From Terebella lapidaria (lineage: Eukaryota > Annelida > Polychaeta > Terebellida > Terebellidae), in the NCBI GenBank assembly GCA_949152475.1, contig OX424559.1:13919809-13983808 (forward strand): a DNA stretch of 64,000 bases, read 5' to 3'. The translations under genes were made by a program, and so were the position numbers. The notes beneath the pieces were generated by a model, which saw nothing but the letters and a program-made list of their open reading frames with translations, was not told where the DNA came from and did not search any database. Positions 9,441 through 21,169 of this stretch are shown here, piece after piece. The stretch's first letter is position 1. Each line of letters opens with the position of its first letter.

Positions 9441-10844
9441 CTCCACGGAAGAGCAAGAAAGCAGTGGCACAGTTTGATCAGCTGTCGGATACGGAGTCGG
9501 AGTCGGGAGGTTCGGTTTCGTCCTGGATCCGGTACCGTTCTGGTACCCAGACAGTGACCACACTAGCAGCCGACATTTCGTCCACGGAGGCGGAGAGCAG
9601 TTCGGAAGGAGAATCAGAGCTGAAAATTATGGCAAGTGAAGACGAGTTGCAGGACCCGGAGGACCCGGAGCCGGTTAAGCCACCTGTTACCCGAAGTTCT
9701 TCCCGGAACCCCTCCCGGAAAAACAGCCCGGACCCATCCCGGGGTACCGGAGCAGATCGAGACCGCGGAAAGAAGCGGAGTCGCAGCCGTTCTCCAGAGA
9801 AATCCAGCCGTCATCAACGCCGAGAATATAGGAAGGAGAGCCCAGAGCATACCAAGGACCGTGGCGGAGAACGTAGCCGAGAGGAGAAGCGACACTCCCC
9901 ATCCAAGTTTTCAGGAGGCAGCGTCAAGGGAAAAGGCAAGGGGGTGTACGACTACAAGTTCCGGTTGTTGGAGGAAGGTTCCAGCGGAGCAACAGCAGAA
10001 GTCGGAGTGGCGGATATTGCGGAAATGCAGGGCAGTGACGAGGAAGGCAGTTTCCGGAGTCCAGCTCCGAGAACGACTAGAAGTGGCAGAGCGGTGAGCA
10101 GCGTGATCGTCCGGCTCGGAGGCGAGCAGAAAGCAGATCCAGTGGCCGCACGGAAAGCAGAGCGGATAGCAGAGCGGGGAGCAGAGCCGATAGCAGAGCA
10201 GATAGCAGAGCGGAGAGCAGAGCAGATAGCCGAGCGGACAGCAGACCCGATGGCAGATCAGGAGGCAGAGCGGAGACCAGGTCCGAGCACCAACCCAGAG
10301 TCCACCGTACACTTTCTACCCGTTTGGCGGTCCTTCAACTCAACCGTGTCCGTCCCACTGTTTCCCGGTGAACATTGGAGGACGGAGTGCATCCGTCTTT
10401 GCACCTGCAGTCCCGGAGCATGCCAGATACTATGCCGTACGTTGGGGACCGGAGCAGTGGGGGCCAGCCGAGATGAGAGACTCCGGCGTCTACGTGGAGA
10501 TCATGGGGCAGAGAGAGTCACCGTTTGGTCTCGTCCCGACCCGTCAGATCGTCCGGATTCCAGATTGGTCCATCCGGGACGAACGCCTCCGGAATGGGTT
10601 CTACGTCCCGCCCAGTGGAGCCTCCATGATTCCGATCTTCTCCCAGTTGATGCCAGAGGAACAAACTTCGGACGACCGTTGGTACCACAGACCATTCCAC
10701 CTCGTCCGCCGTCGGGGAGCAGTTCGCGCCGTGATACTGGTGGGCAGTAGTCGTCGCAAGTCGCCGCAAGTCGTCGCAAGTCAAGTCGGCGCAAGGAGAA
10801 TAAAGAAGAACCGTTTCCCAGATCCTAGTATAGTTAAGAGTTAA
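9437..10844 (+). CDS. Gypsy-A accessory ORF 2b, RS-rich protein (one frameshift)
   Basis: ATG at 9437 opens a frame rich in Ser, Glu and Arg, with an RS domain (KKRSRSRSPEKSSRHQRR, about 9770-9830) like those of splicing and nuclear-speckle proteins, then an AERIAERGAEPIAEQ-type repeat at about 10150-10275. After about 10290 the protein-like reading moves to another frame, which ends at 10844 with HARYYAVRWGPEQWGP, SGVYVEIMGQRESPFGL and VRIPDWSIRDERLRNGF. A one-base indel is the simplest explanation. The globular C-terminal part is not a family I recognise. Context: lies behind promoter block P2 and ends 186 bp before the 3' LTR. Function unknown. Confidence 0.6.
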
Positions 10845-11017
10845 AAGTGGGAGACGGAACAAGCAAGATATCCGGGTACAGTGACCGTAAACTAGTTAAG
10901 GGATACCAGTACCCGGATCACGGAAAAAGTTGTGTTTGATTATACGGACAATTTAACGGTTGAAAATTTGTATATATGTGATATGTGATATTGATCTGTT
11001 CGGGACGAACAGAGTCT

Positions 11018-11030
11018 AAGGAAGGGGGAG
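11018..11030 (+). other. Gypsy-A polypurine tract
   Basis: AAGGAAGGGGGAG lies directly against the 3' LTR start. All thirteen bases are purines, as expected for plus-strand DNA priming. Confidence 0.9.
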
Positions 11031-12402
11031 TGTAACGGTTTTGGGGTGTTCCCAAAAGGTTCCCCTAGGTGATTCTATCAGTATTTCGTGACATTACGGT
11101 TAAACTACGGTTTATTGAAATGTATATGTGTTTAAAGGTTCATTCGGTTCCGTATTGGTGATATTTAGAAGGTTTTCCATTTCGGAACTTAGTATATTTT
11201 TGATGTTGGTAAAACCGGAGACGGAGACGGAACCGGAGACGGAACCGGACAATGGAGTACAAAAACGTAATGACGTTATTTCCGGAAGGTCACGTGATCA
11301 GCCTCATTTTCGGTTTAAAAGGTGACGTAGCAGCCGCTGATTGGTTCTAGAGAGTTTTTGGAAATCCGGAAAAATTTAGTGTTTTCGCGGGTTATGACGT
11401 CACAATGGTCGGTCACGTGACCCTGGGTCTGAGGTTTATAAAAGCCCCCGCTTCACAGCGGACGGCGGAGTTGGTGTCCTGACGTCGACCTGTGCAGACC
11501 CCTTCACCCATAGCAGAGTACTCCCTTGCTCCGGCTTGGGTGATACCAGATGATAGCAGTTATGTCTTCCGACTGTACAATTAGAAAATAAACATGAAAA
11601 CTTCAACCGAGTTGTTTTTCCGTGTTTGTTAGGGAACTGGAATTTATGATAAAGTTAGTTCACTGGAAAAGAAAGTAATACGGAAAAAAGGGAGATAAGT
11701 CCACAGTCGGCTAAGACAAAGTTGTAACGACGTCTAAGGGTGATCCAAGAACCCAGATCACCAAGGAAGGAGACGGAGACGGAGGTGGAATTCAACGGAG
11801 CAACTACGGAGGTGATACCGGACGGAGCAGTTGCAGAGACGGGAACGACGAAGCAGTTGCAGAGGCGGTACCGGACGACGGAGTAGCAGAGGCAGTACCT
11901 GACGGAGCAGTTGCGGTAACCGGAAGTGAGAACACTTCCGAGATTCTCCATTTCAGGTGCAGTCGCGGGTTGCGGTGAGGCGGAGCCAACCGGAGCAGTT
12001 TGCAGTGAGGCGGAACCTGGCAGAGCGGTTGCAGTATTCGGAAACGGCAACGTTCCCGGATTCTCTATTCCAGGTGCAGTCGCAGTTGCAGTAAGGCGGA
12101 AAACGACGGAGCTGTTGCAGTAAAGCGGTATCCCGACGGAGCAGTTGCAGTACCCGGAGACGGAAACGCCTCCGGATTCTTACTTTACAGGTGCAGTTGC
12201 AGATTGGCAGTCGGACAACGGTTAAGAAGTCCATACCAGACCACGCTACCAACCTTCAGAGACTTCTAGCCGGAGTTCAACCGTACAGCAGTAGCAGTTT
12301 CCCGGAATTTTACCGTTACAGCTCCGGTTAAATAACAACTAACCCACCTCCCAAGAAAACCGGTTTATCAAGACGTCACAGAAGGGTGAAGAACCCGTTA
12401 CA
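11031..12402 (+). repeat. Gypsy-A 3' LTR
   Basis: Matches 2421-3791 over its whole length with scattered substitutions and a one-base insertion close to its end. Promoter motifs are retained: TCACGTGA at 11413 and TATAAAAG at 11437. Confidence 0.95.
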
Positions 12403-13262
12403 ATATTATAGAGATTTACTTTACGCATATAAAAATGACATTAAAAAAAACATGGGGTGTTTTGAATACTCTGATAGGTAAAACACACAATAAAACGTCA
12501 ATCGGTGATAAGTTTGTTATTGACGGTGATGATCACACAGACCCGTTCAGAATAGCGAATGAGTTTTGTAATTATTTCACAACTATTGGACCTGACTTAG
12601 CTGCAAAAATACCCTGAAGCAAAAAATGATATAAACATTATTTAGTAGGAGATTCGAATCCTCGATCGCTATATTTTGCTCCCACGTGTCCTGATGAGAT
12701 ATCGAAGATATTATCCTCTTTGAAAACGAAGAGCACAGGCCATGAACGTACAGGCCATGATGATATTAGCACCACTTTGTTAAAGGAACTCAAGACAGAA
12801 GTTGATTGCCCTTTGTCAATTATAGTAAACTCGTCCATGGAGATAGCGTATGTCCCAAAAAATATGAAATTTGCAAAAATTGTACCAATATATAAATCAA
12901 AATCCCAATTGTCCTTCACCAATTATAGACCTGTTTCACTTTCACCATGTTTGTCTAAAGTTTTGCAAAAAAAAATTGCACAAAAGATTATACTATTATT
13001 TAGTTACCAATAATATTTTCTACTCAAGCCAATATGGATTCCGCCCGGAACATATAGTACCATAAACGCGATAACAGAATTGTGCTACAATATATTAACC
13101 TCGTTTGATGATCATGGTGCAACATTGTCGGTGTTCCTGGACCTCTCCAAGGCCTTCGACAGGATCGATCATTCAATCTTGATAAGTAAACTTGAATTCT
13201 ACGTCATTTAGGGTGTGGCTTTGGAGTGGTTCAGGAATTATCTGAACAACCGACAGCAATAT
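12403..13262 (+). pseudogene. Host LINE, part 2: RT N-terminal half
   Basis: Resumes the LINE cut at 2420 with YYRDLLYAYKNDIKKTW, the endonuclease-RT linker, and continues with IGKTHNKTSIGDKF, then an NYRPVSLSPCLSKVLQ block (RT motif 2) and, in shifted frames, [13 protein letters not shown] (motif A, first catalytic Asp) and WFRNYLNNRQQYC. Several stops and frame changes. It is cut again at 13262 by a solo LTR. Confidence 0.85.
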
Positions 13263-13993
13263 TGTAACGTCCACGCGCCCAGTACAGGACGCGCGGGTAA
13301 TACCCTACAGGTATCACGACCAGGTACCAGTCCGTCCGGATCGAGCCCGGATCTCATACATCACCACATGGTACAACACATCATCATCATCATCAACATC
13401 ATCACATATCACATGCATTGTACAACATAATAGTAATGTAGCCTTGTGTAGAGCCCGAGATGCCATGGGAGCGGCACCACGGAACCCGTACACGTGGGCA
13501 TATTGCTCTCCGGACTCGCCGACGGCCCTGAGACAGAGGTAGAACTCTGCACCAGCCCGACGGTCTGCCAGAGCCTATGTCACTCCGTCCCGGGGCGGAA
13601 GAGAGCTGGCGATCCACAGGGCTTGTGCCCCCGAGTCAGCAACTCGTCTCCCCCGGCCCGGGCCACCCATGGAAATCGTCCCCAGGCCCCAAGGGCCTCT
13701 ACTCGAAACGTGGGAACGCAAAGCTCATGGCGAGCTTCGCGTCCAGCCTCGTCTCTCTCTCTCGGACAATCTCCTCGATCGAGTCGCCTCCAGTGTATAT
13801 ATAATACACCAGAAGCTAGAGGCTGCACGCGAAACTAGGTCAACCATTGTTATAGTTTACTGGGAACGTAAAGATCACAGAGCGTCGCCGTGGCAACGCG
13901 TACTCGAACCGAGCAGGCCAAGACAGAAAAGGCCATGCCAATGGCATGTAGTTTTACAATCACCTGCCGCGATCTTAGGGCAAAATCGCCACA
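13263..13993. mobile_element. Solo LTR (731 bp)
   Basis: Starts TGTAACGTCC and ends GTCGCCACA-like (TCGCCACA), flanked on both sides by ATAT (13259-13262 and 13994-13997), a perfect 4-bp target duplication. A TATATATAATACAC segment near 13794 could be its TATA box. Related copies are at 37650-37953, 20459-21110 and, inverted, 30955-31492. Orientation is uncertain; related copies suggest the coding direction is minus. No internal region remains, so it arose by LTR-LTR recombination. Confidence 0.85.
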
Positions 13994-14079
13994 ATATGTT
14001 AAGTATAAAAACAGTACATCTGAGAAGCCTAATATACAATGTGGGGTCCCACAGGTCTCCGTGCTGGATCCTCTTTTAT
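13994..14079 (+). pseudogene. Host LINE, part 3: RT motif B region
   Basis: Short piece reading QYVKYKNSTSEKPNIQ then CGVPQVSVLDPLL, the GVPQGSVLGPLL motif of LINE RTs with three substitutions. It continues the frame interrupted by the solo LTR. Confidence 0.85.
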
Positions 14080-14969
14080 TGACATTAGAGCGTTGGGGGC
14101 GAAGCCCCCAACCCTCTACATGTCTATGTGCTGACTTTTTTATGGAGGTTGCATGCCAACCTATCGACGCTAGTTTTGGCATGTGACCATTTAGACACCT
14201 ACTTCAAATGAGAATTTTTTTCCTCTTTGACATAAAATCTCTCAAATTGATGGCAAACTTTGAATATTCCACAGATGTATAATGCATAAATCGATGTGTT
14301 TGGTTTGAGAACATTACGTAGAATGCTGAGATTGTTTTGAAAACGTCAAAACGGCGGAGCCGATGGAAATTGACGTTCCCAGAATGCAAAGCGAATTTTA
14401 CCGTAATGACGCGTATTTTGGAACACACGATTTTCTATGCAGCAATTCGTGCATGCATATGTACATGTAAGCTTGCGTGTGGCATTCTTCGGTGTTAGGA
14501 AGTAAACAAAACGATTCGTCTGCAATGCCACGGCTACATTTACCATGATTTGGCGTATTCTATCACATGCCAAGGTGTTACATGTTGGGTGTGCGAAGCC
14601 TTTATATTTTAAACTGGTCTTCTAATTAGCCAAGTAGGCATATGTTAGGCTATATCATAATTATGCAGATATTCCTCATAGTTTCCAATATTTTTAAGGA
14701 TATTTTAGTGAGGCTCAATATCAATTTAGGAGGCGTATCTGTTTCATTGAGTTCAAAATAAATGCTTACTTATTAGGAATATGAATAAAGTAGGCCTATG
14801 CTTTCTTAATATACGGAAATGAAATGGAATCATGTGGGGGAGGATATGGGCAGCAATTTTATTTGAGAGGGGGAGCGGGTAACGTTGAGTAGTATACATT
14901 CAGCAGTCGTGATGCTGATAATGTGCTCGAGCTCTAATGTCGACTCTCGTAGTTAGCTGCATTTTCTTG
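14080..14969. mobile_element. Unclassified insertion of about 890 bp
   Basis: Separates RT motif B from the FADDT motif of the same LINE. It starts near a perfect hairpin GTTGGGGGC-gaa-GCCCCCAAC (about 14091-14111), next to TTAG, which on the minus strand reads CTAA. A hairpin shortly before CTRR is the Helitron 3' end signature, so a minus-strand non-autonomous Helitron is possible. A TTTAT repeat at both edges would instead suggest a 5-bp duplication. No coding sequence. Confidence 0.4.
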
Positions 14970-15755
14970 TTTATCATATATTCGAATGATTTACCATTCA
15001 ATCTAACAAACTGTAAAACAATATTATTTGCTGACGATACGACGATTTTTGTTTCTGGTAAAGACAAACGTGAATTGTATAAAAAAAATTAATGCGGAAC
15101 TTGAAATATTGGAAGATTGGTTTAAAGCAAATAAACTATCTCTCCATACTTCAGAAACAAACTACATCTTGTTCAATAAAGACCGAGATCATAATGCTAA
15201 ACATCATGTTCATGACTTTAAAATGAATGGAAAATTTATAAGCAATGTAGACTCAACAAAATTCTGGGGCATAATAATCGATGAGAAGCTAAATTGGAAA
15301 CAACACATATCGTCTTAAAAAATCAAGCGGGTTATATGCCATGAGTGCCGTTAAAAATATTGTGAGCGGGAGTGTCTTATCAACATTATATTACACCATG
15401 ATTCAACCTTACTTGATAATATGAATTGATATTCTGGGGATCGGTATATGCAATGGACATTAAACCAATTGAAATAATGCAGAAAAGGGATGTACGCGTG
15501 ATAACTAATTCGAAATATAACTCGCACACACCACCACTATTCAAACAAACAGGAATTTTGAAAATCAACGATGTTTACAGGCAACAACTTAACTTACTTA
15601 TGTTTAACTCACAGAAACACATCCTTCCTCGGCCGCTGAATTATATTTTTGTCCGAAATAATCATATCCACTCTCATAACACAAGAAACAACAATGATCC
15701 TCTTGTGATCGCAAGAAAGCCCGACCAAATAGTTAATCCAAAGACACACTAGCGT
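14970..15755 (+). pseudogene. Host LINE, part 4: RT C-terminal half
   Basis: Contains the active site LFADDTTIFVSGKD (about 15020), WFKANKLSLHTSETNYILF, then NSTKFWGIIIDEKLNWKQHI-like thumb sequence and a terminal segment with EIMQKRDVRVITNSKYNSHT. Two frame changes. Ends near 15750 without an obvious poly(A). Together the four parts total about 2.7 kb of one LINE. Confidence 0.85.
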
Positions 15756-17539
15756 CATCAGGGGCAGACAGTGTGTTAAATGTAGTTGTTTCTACTGTAC
15801 ACCTGATGGTATTAGTATACAACTGCCCAACAACCTATGAAAATAATTTAGAAATCTGAAGCAAACCCCATGGAATAGATATATGACAAGTACATAAGTA
15901 CCTAATCACAAGCCCGAAGGCTACTGAGTTGATGGTATCCTCGGGGACAGATTTAACGTCCGCCAGCAGTGACACCGACTCAGTGGTATGAATGTAAGTA
16001 TCCATCTATTACCACCAATAGTCAGATTTTGATGATACCAAAAACAAACGTAAAATAAAACATTTTGGAATAAAAACAAAGCCCGACCAAAGACACTTGT
16101 CATGTCAAGTTTTTGCTTCTTCTTCTTTTATAAACTTCCAGCTGTGTGTTCAGGAATTTTGTAATATCGTTAGGTTTCCCTTGCTTTGTTTTGTATGGTC
16201 CACACACCCAGTTTTGTAATATACGAAATTCTTTTAGACAGGGTATCATCATTGTCTGTCAAACAGGGCACAGACCCATTGTGTCTTTGTGTGGTACCAC
16301 GGGAGTATACGTGTTAATAATGTATTGTTTAATGTCAAAGTTATAAATGTGCAGATGTATTCTCGAAATAATCACATACCTACCTACCTACATTTCGGTA
16401 ATTTTACAGGAGGATATGTTCTTCATCCCGCGCGTACTTTCTTCTATCCAACGAATCGAGTTTTTGATGTATCATGTAAATCTTCCTCTTTTTCTCCGAA
16501 TACAAATATATCACAAATTTAAAACCCATTTTTAACAATAATGATCGCGGTAAACTAATACGATATTCCTTGCACCACAGATCAACATAATCTTCACTTC
16601 TAACCACGATTCAACAAGTTTGTTTGTTACGACGTTCTGTCGGACGCAAGATATCGATGTCTTCTAAACGCTGGTACGACTGGTGCAAAAAGAATTCTAT
16701 CCAAATTACCAATAATCTGAGTATTGATATACACCAGTGTTTATATTTTCTGCACGTGAAAAACAATACACTGTGTAATCATCGTATTCAGAACAGGTTA
16801 AGATCTATTTTTTACTGGCAGTCCAACAAATTCATAGAATATGGCTGTGGGAAAATGGCTTTTCAATTCACGTCACTTGGCTGTATTTGGCACTGCATGT
16901 GTCAGATTCAACAATTTGACACACCGTAATTTTTACTGACAATGACCACAGGGGCGGATCTGAGATTGGGGCAGGGAGGGGGGGTGATGATGGGCAAAGC
17001 AAACCCTTTGCGATCGTGGGACTGGAGTCCCCTGAAGCCAGAGGCGTTTTTTACGTTACCAGACCTTTGGTCCGATAACCTATTGCCGTGGCGTTGCGTC
17101 CGTCGTCCGACCGTCCGTCGTCCGTTCACATTTTTATCTTTAAAGTTTACAGTCGAATCTTTTCTGAAATTTTGCACAAAAATGCCTAAAAATATTTCCA
17201 GGAAAGCCTTTTTTTAGTTTTCCGATTTTCGCATTTTTTTCAAAATGGCGGCCGTTTTCGACAAAAAATGCCTGATTTTGGACTTTGGCAGCCAATTTCT
17301 CCAAATCTGTTAAGTAACTTTTTTTCTTTTTGATACATAACACTCCTCATATGTACTCCTGTGATCTGTATAAGTTTCGTTGCACTTGAATCGCTCGAAG
17401 TGGGCCATTTTAAATTTTCCTTTGCTTTATAATAGGACACATCATTCCTAATATCTCACTTAATATTGAGATTAGAGACTAAGAATCAATTGTGGACATA
17501 TAGGAAATGATATATGCTGAATATTAGGGCAAATACTGG
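15756..17539. other. Non-coding, repeat-like
   Basis: No protein-like frame. The 17040-17420 part contains CGTCCGTCGTCCGACCGTCC and T-rich stretches that look like a degraded dispersed repeat. The longest open frame (16624-16929) has no recognisable domain. Confidence 0.45.
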
Positions 17540-17860
17540 CCAGTATTTGGGCCCGCTGCCAACTATCTCTCATGCGTACAGGTACTGGCAGACCTTCGTG
17601 CTATCCAGGGTTTTATCTCGGTAATGGACTGTCGGCGAGGCAGGCCAGCAACATGCCCATGTGCTCATGTCTCCGGAGTCCCTCCCATGGCTCTTGGTCT
17701 TGACAAAAATGATGATGCTACATGCTCCTACATAGCTACATGATGCTACATAGCTACATGATGATGCTATATCTGATGTTGTGTATTGGGCCTGACCCGT
17801 CTGGTGGACTATTGCCTGGTCATAATTAAGTCATTGTGGCACCCGCCGTGACCATGCCGG
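17540..17860 (+). repeat. Degraded LTR-family fragment
   Basis: Matches, in order, pieces of 20870-21060: GGCAGACCTTCGTGCTATCC against the corresponding block, a GATGATGCTATATCTGA block and a TGGTGGACT block. Diverged and broken by a local ATGATGCTACATAGCTAC repeat. Confidence 0.5.
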
Positions 17861-18367
17861 TCCGGTTTTGGCCTCAGGCTGAACTTGGGCATTTATGGCA
17901 AATATTAGCTCACCCACTGGAAAAACCAGGTAATATTGTCAATTCATTGCATTAAGGTCGTGTTGTGTTAAAACGTTGTTAATGTGACTGCGTGTCTGCG
18001 TGCCCTTTCATGAAATTTGGCATAACAGACACTAAAATTGGTCATTTCATAGTGTTTAAACAACATTTTCAGATCTTGTTTTGATAAATTCTACAACCTT
18101 CCGTGTCAGATAGCTATTGACCAAAAACAAAACGAATTCTTTCGAATAGAGAGTGATTTTTTCCCTCTCCGTTTCAGTGTCAATTCAACATGTGTCCACT
18201 CGGCATAGCGTTGCACAATAATTTATGACATATGTGCTGTATATTTGGTTGTGTCGGAATTTGTGTGTGTTAATCTTCCGTGCTACCCGATACCTTTTCA
18301 AAATTTGGTGGACACTAAACAAAGTCATGACACAATACGACCTAATTTTTTCTCCTTTGTCTGCTAG

Positions 18368-18640
18368 GAGCTGACATGAGTATTGTGGCTGCTAACGGTA
18401 CGGCGCTGATCTCGGCCAGTGGCTGGGGTCACACAGACATTGTATGCATGATCCTGGTGTCACACATTGTAATATGCACAAAACAAACTGTCAATATACA
18501 TGGATACAATTACTACATGAACATATACTGTTGTCTGTCAGGAGCTGACATGAATGTTGTGGATGCTAATGGTGGTACGGTGCTGCTCAAGGCAAGCTAC
18601 TTGGGTCAGATAAACATTGTACGCCTGCTCCTGGAAAAAG
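18368..18640 (+). CDS. Ankyrin exons 1-2 of the window, fused by intron retention
   Basis: The first repeat starts at 18368 after AG (GADMSIVAANGTALISAS, then GHTDIVCMIL). Compared with the other units it lacks about 11 bp at its end, including the AAAG|GT donor. The frame stays open through the former intron into the second repeat at 18542-18640 (GADMNVVDANGGTVLLKA, then VRLLLEKG), which has normal AG and GT borders. So either the first repeat is dead or the two are now one 273-bp exon. Both begin in phase 1, as do the other units. Confidence 0.75.
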
Positions 18641-19499
18641 GTCAGTGTTACAAATTGTGATACACAAACAGCAAGCTGTCAATATATGAACGACTCAGCA
18701 GTTACCGAAAAAAATTAAGTATATTCACATATTTCCAACAGTTATTTGTTGATTCCTTCCTGCATGTAGTAACTGAATTCTGGCAGTTTTCGGGAGTCGA
18801 ATGTAGTTTTGCGGAATGCGTCATACAAAGTCATATGATGTTTTTTGTTGTTGTAAATTTGGTGTTTTAGCCATGGGAGAGGATGGGCTAAGCACTTGGT
18901 TTCAACAGTTTCAAGAGTTGATTTCATCAAAAAAAGAACAAAATGCATAATCATATCCACATGACACAAAAATTAACAGCATAAACAAAAGAAAGAGTAA
19001 TCTTCCTTCTCTTGCCACCGCAAAGAGACAAATAATCCAGTCCTAATCAGCTGAAAATCTATTTTCATTGAATGGCCATCTTTCTCTTGTATTTTGGAAG
19101 ATTTTTCTCTTTGGTTATGGTTTCCATGATGAACGTTAAAATCGCCTTTACAATGTACTAGTAACTTTATATTCAACCTAAACAAGCTTTATATTTAACA
19201 CAAACAAGAGGATTTTTCAATGCTAATTTTTGGTAATCTTATGGTTTTCGACAAATTAATTTTCTATCATACTTTTGTGAGTTTGTATTCCATATTTTTG
19301 TTGATCACATATTAGATTGCAGCTCGTTTTAGGCATGACAATAATACCCCATGAAATCAATTAGCATTTAAGCCATTTTCGTGATCTGTAAGACAAAATT
19401 TCCAATATTTTGATATAATAAAAACAAACTGTTTGTTCCTTTCTCATATTACTGTTGTAATATGAGAAAAAAAGGAGTGCTTTGATATACAACACAGGA
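18641..19499. other. Intron-like spacer
   Basis: AT-rich sequence between ankyrin exons and the SINE. No coding or repeat signature beyond short A/T runs. Confidence 0.5.
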
Positions 19500-19735
19500 C
19501 CGCCTCTGTGGCCGAGTGGATGGGACCGGTGGCTCTTGAAGCAACGAAGCTCAGAGGCGGTAGGTGACGCGGGTTCGATCCCCGTCACCGGCACAAAGTA
19601 GGTGGAGTTTTCATCCTGGCAATGCAAAGGTTTCTCCATTCGAATGTGCTTTCCAAATTCTAAATTGTCACCCGACGGGGGATGGGGAAGACAGGCAGAA
19701 TTGCCTATCATCATGGACCGTCGTAAATAAATCTG

Positions 19736-19781
<46 letters not shown>

Positions 19782-19792
19782 TATATTATTAT
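19500..19792 (+). mobile_element. tRNA-derived SINE with (ATT)n tail
   Basis: A Pol III box A TGGCCGAGTGG (19509-19519) and box B GGTTCGATCCC (19572-19582), 63 bp apart, with a long variable arm as in tRNA-Ser or tRNA-Leu. A body of about 150 bp ending near ATCATGGACCGTCGTAAATA follows, then a TTA/ATT microsatellite (19738-19792). The tRNA-like head does not fold cleanly as a working tRNA, and the tail marks it as a SINE. Confidence 0.85.
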
Positions 19793-19956
19793 GTGCCAGT
19801 GTTCAAGTTCAGGTTTTACTGAGAAACACTACTCTCCGGTATATTTCTGAATTTTATGCGAGACCGGATATCCCGAAAACTGCAGTATTTCGAAAACTGC
19901 TCAATTGACCATACATGGATACAATTACTACATGAACATCTACTGTTGTCTGTCAG

Positions 19957-20055
19957 GAGCTGACATGGGTATTGCGGATGATTATGGTGGAACGGCACTG
20001 ATCAAAGCTAGTAGCTGGTGTCACACAGACATTGTACGCCTGCTCCTGGAGAAAG
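19957..20055 (+). CDS. Ankyrin repeat exon 3
   Basis: Exactly 99 bp between AG and GTCAGT, phase 1 at both ends. Encodes GADMGIADDYGGTALIKA followed by HTDIVRLLLEKG, a single 33-residue ankyrin repeat. Confidence 0.85.
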
Positions 20056-20145
20056 GTCAGTGTCACACATTGTGAATCCACAATTAACGAAATGTCAATA
20101 TACATGGATACAATTACTACATGAACATCAACTCTTGTCTGTCAG

Positions 20146-20244
20146 GAGCTGACGTGAATGTTGTAAATTCTCACCGTAACACAGCGCTGATCGAGGCCAA
20201 TAGCGAGGGTCACATAGACATTGTACGACTGCTCCTAGAGAAAG
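20146..20244 (+). CDS. Ankyrin repeat exon 4
   Basis: 99 bp, AG/GTCAGA borders, phase 1-1. Encodes GADVNVVNSHRNTALIEA then HIDIVRLLLEKG. It starts 189 bp after exon 3, and the intron between is nearly identical to introns at other units, so exon plus intron was copied as one block. Confidence 0.85.
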
Positions 20245-20458
20245 GTCAGAGCCACATATCGTGTGATGTATTTTTACTTCAGGTTAAATACTAACCAATG
20301 CATATCGTAATGTCTGGACCGTTATGTGACACCGACTCGTACAGACCTTTTCACAACGTTTATTGTTCCAACAAAGCGAATAGTCAATGTTCTTCCACGC
20401 ACACATTTACTCCAATCTTCGCTAAGTCTATTCCACTGGTTACAATAGTGACTCCTAT

Positions 20459-21110
20459 TGTGGCGATTCAGCCCAAAGATTGCGACAGGAGTTTCGGCCA
20501 TTATCGTACACCTTACCTCACCTGTTTAGGCCACTTCATATTCGAAGCACGTGCGTCACTTAGTGATGTATTGTTTTTTATCGATCCACTATACTGAAGC
20601 AATGGTCTAACGTCATCCTTTGTACCTCATGCGCCAGTAGTAAAATACTCCCAGCCCGCTTTGCCTACTCGAAGTTGTCTCAGAGCTAGCAAGGCCAGAG
20701 GACGATGGAGGGCTCAGCCATGAGCTTTACGTCCCCACTTACTGGCTAATTAGACCCACAGGGGCCCCGGGGACCACTTCCAAATAGGAGGTTCAGGAGG
20801 GAGACCATGCTGAGCCGGTCTCACCCCTTGATCACCGGTCTCTCTCCCTGGGATGGTGTGACACTGGTTCTGGCAAACCGTCAGGCTGTCCAGGGTTTCA
20901 TCCTTGCGGCGGACCGTCTGCGAGCCGACCAGAAACAGTTAACACCACGGTGATGATGCTATATCTGAGTGTTGTCCTACCATCTGGGCTCGCTTGGTGG
21001 ACTACCTGGTTAACGTTCTTAAGTAATTACCAAGGCCAAGATGACTCATGGTGAGCGGACCTATTGCATGCCATTTCCAAGATCAGTCCGACGGCATTCC
21101 ATCATAGCCT
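20459..21110 (+). repeat. LTR-family copy, plus orientation
   Basis: Begins TGTGGCGATTCAGCCC, closely matching the reverse complement of the solo LTR end at 13993 and the reverse complement of the repeat ending at 31492. Contains CCAGGGTTTCATCC and TGATGATGCTATATCTGA blocks. The right boundary is uncertain. Confidence 0.65.
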
Positions 21111-21169
21111 AGTGTCTTTGCTACCTTGTTTCTGGGGACCACCTGCTTCCTCCGGGACACCCAGCTAAG

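Larger units (their letters stand above)
2421..12402 (+). mobile_element. Gypsy-A: Ty3/Gypsy-type LTR retrotransposon with accessory ORFs
   Basis: A 9,982-bp element bounded by two LTRs (1371 and 1372 bp) that start TGTAACGG and end CCGTTRCA. It has an 18-nt primer-binding site matching the 3' end of eukaryotic tRNA-Leu and a 13-nt purine tract before the 3' LTR. Flanks are atag on the left and atat on the right, a 4-bp target duplication with one mismatch. Order: LTR, gag with two zinc knuckles, a 42-bp repeat tract, integrase, then 3.8 kb with two internal promoter-like blocks and zinc-finger or RS-rich accessory ORFs. Protease, RT and RNase H are absent, so the element must be non-autonomous. 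It is inserted in a LINE. LTRs differ at roughly 2 percent of sites by eye, so it is not brand new. Confidence 0.93.

Noticed and set aside
16624..16929. Possible recombinase-like frame (SSKRWYDWCKKNS)
   Set aside because: Too short, no catalytic residues and no supporting context.
19500..19590. tRNA-Ser/Leu-like gene
   Set aside because: Box A and box B are good, but the head lacks a clean cloverleaf and is followed by a SINE body and an (ATT) tail.
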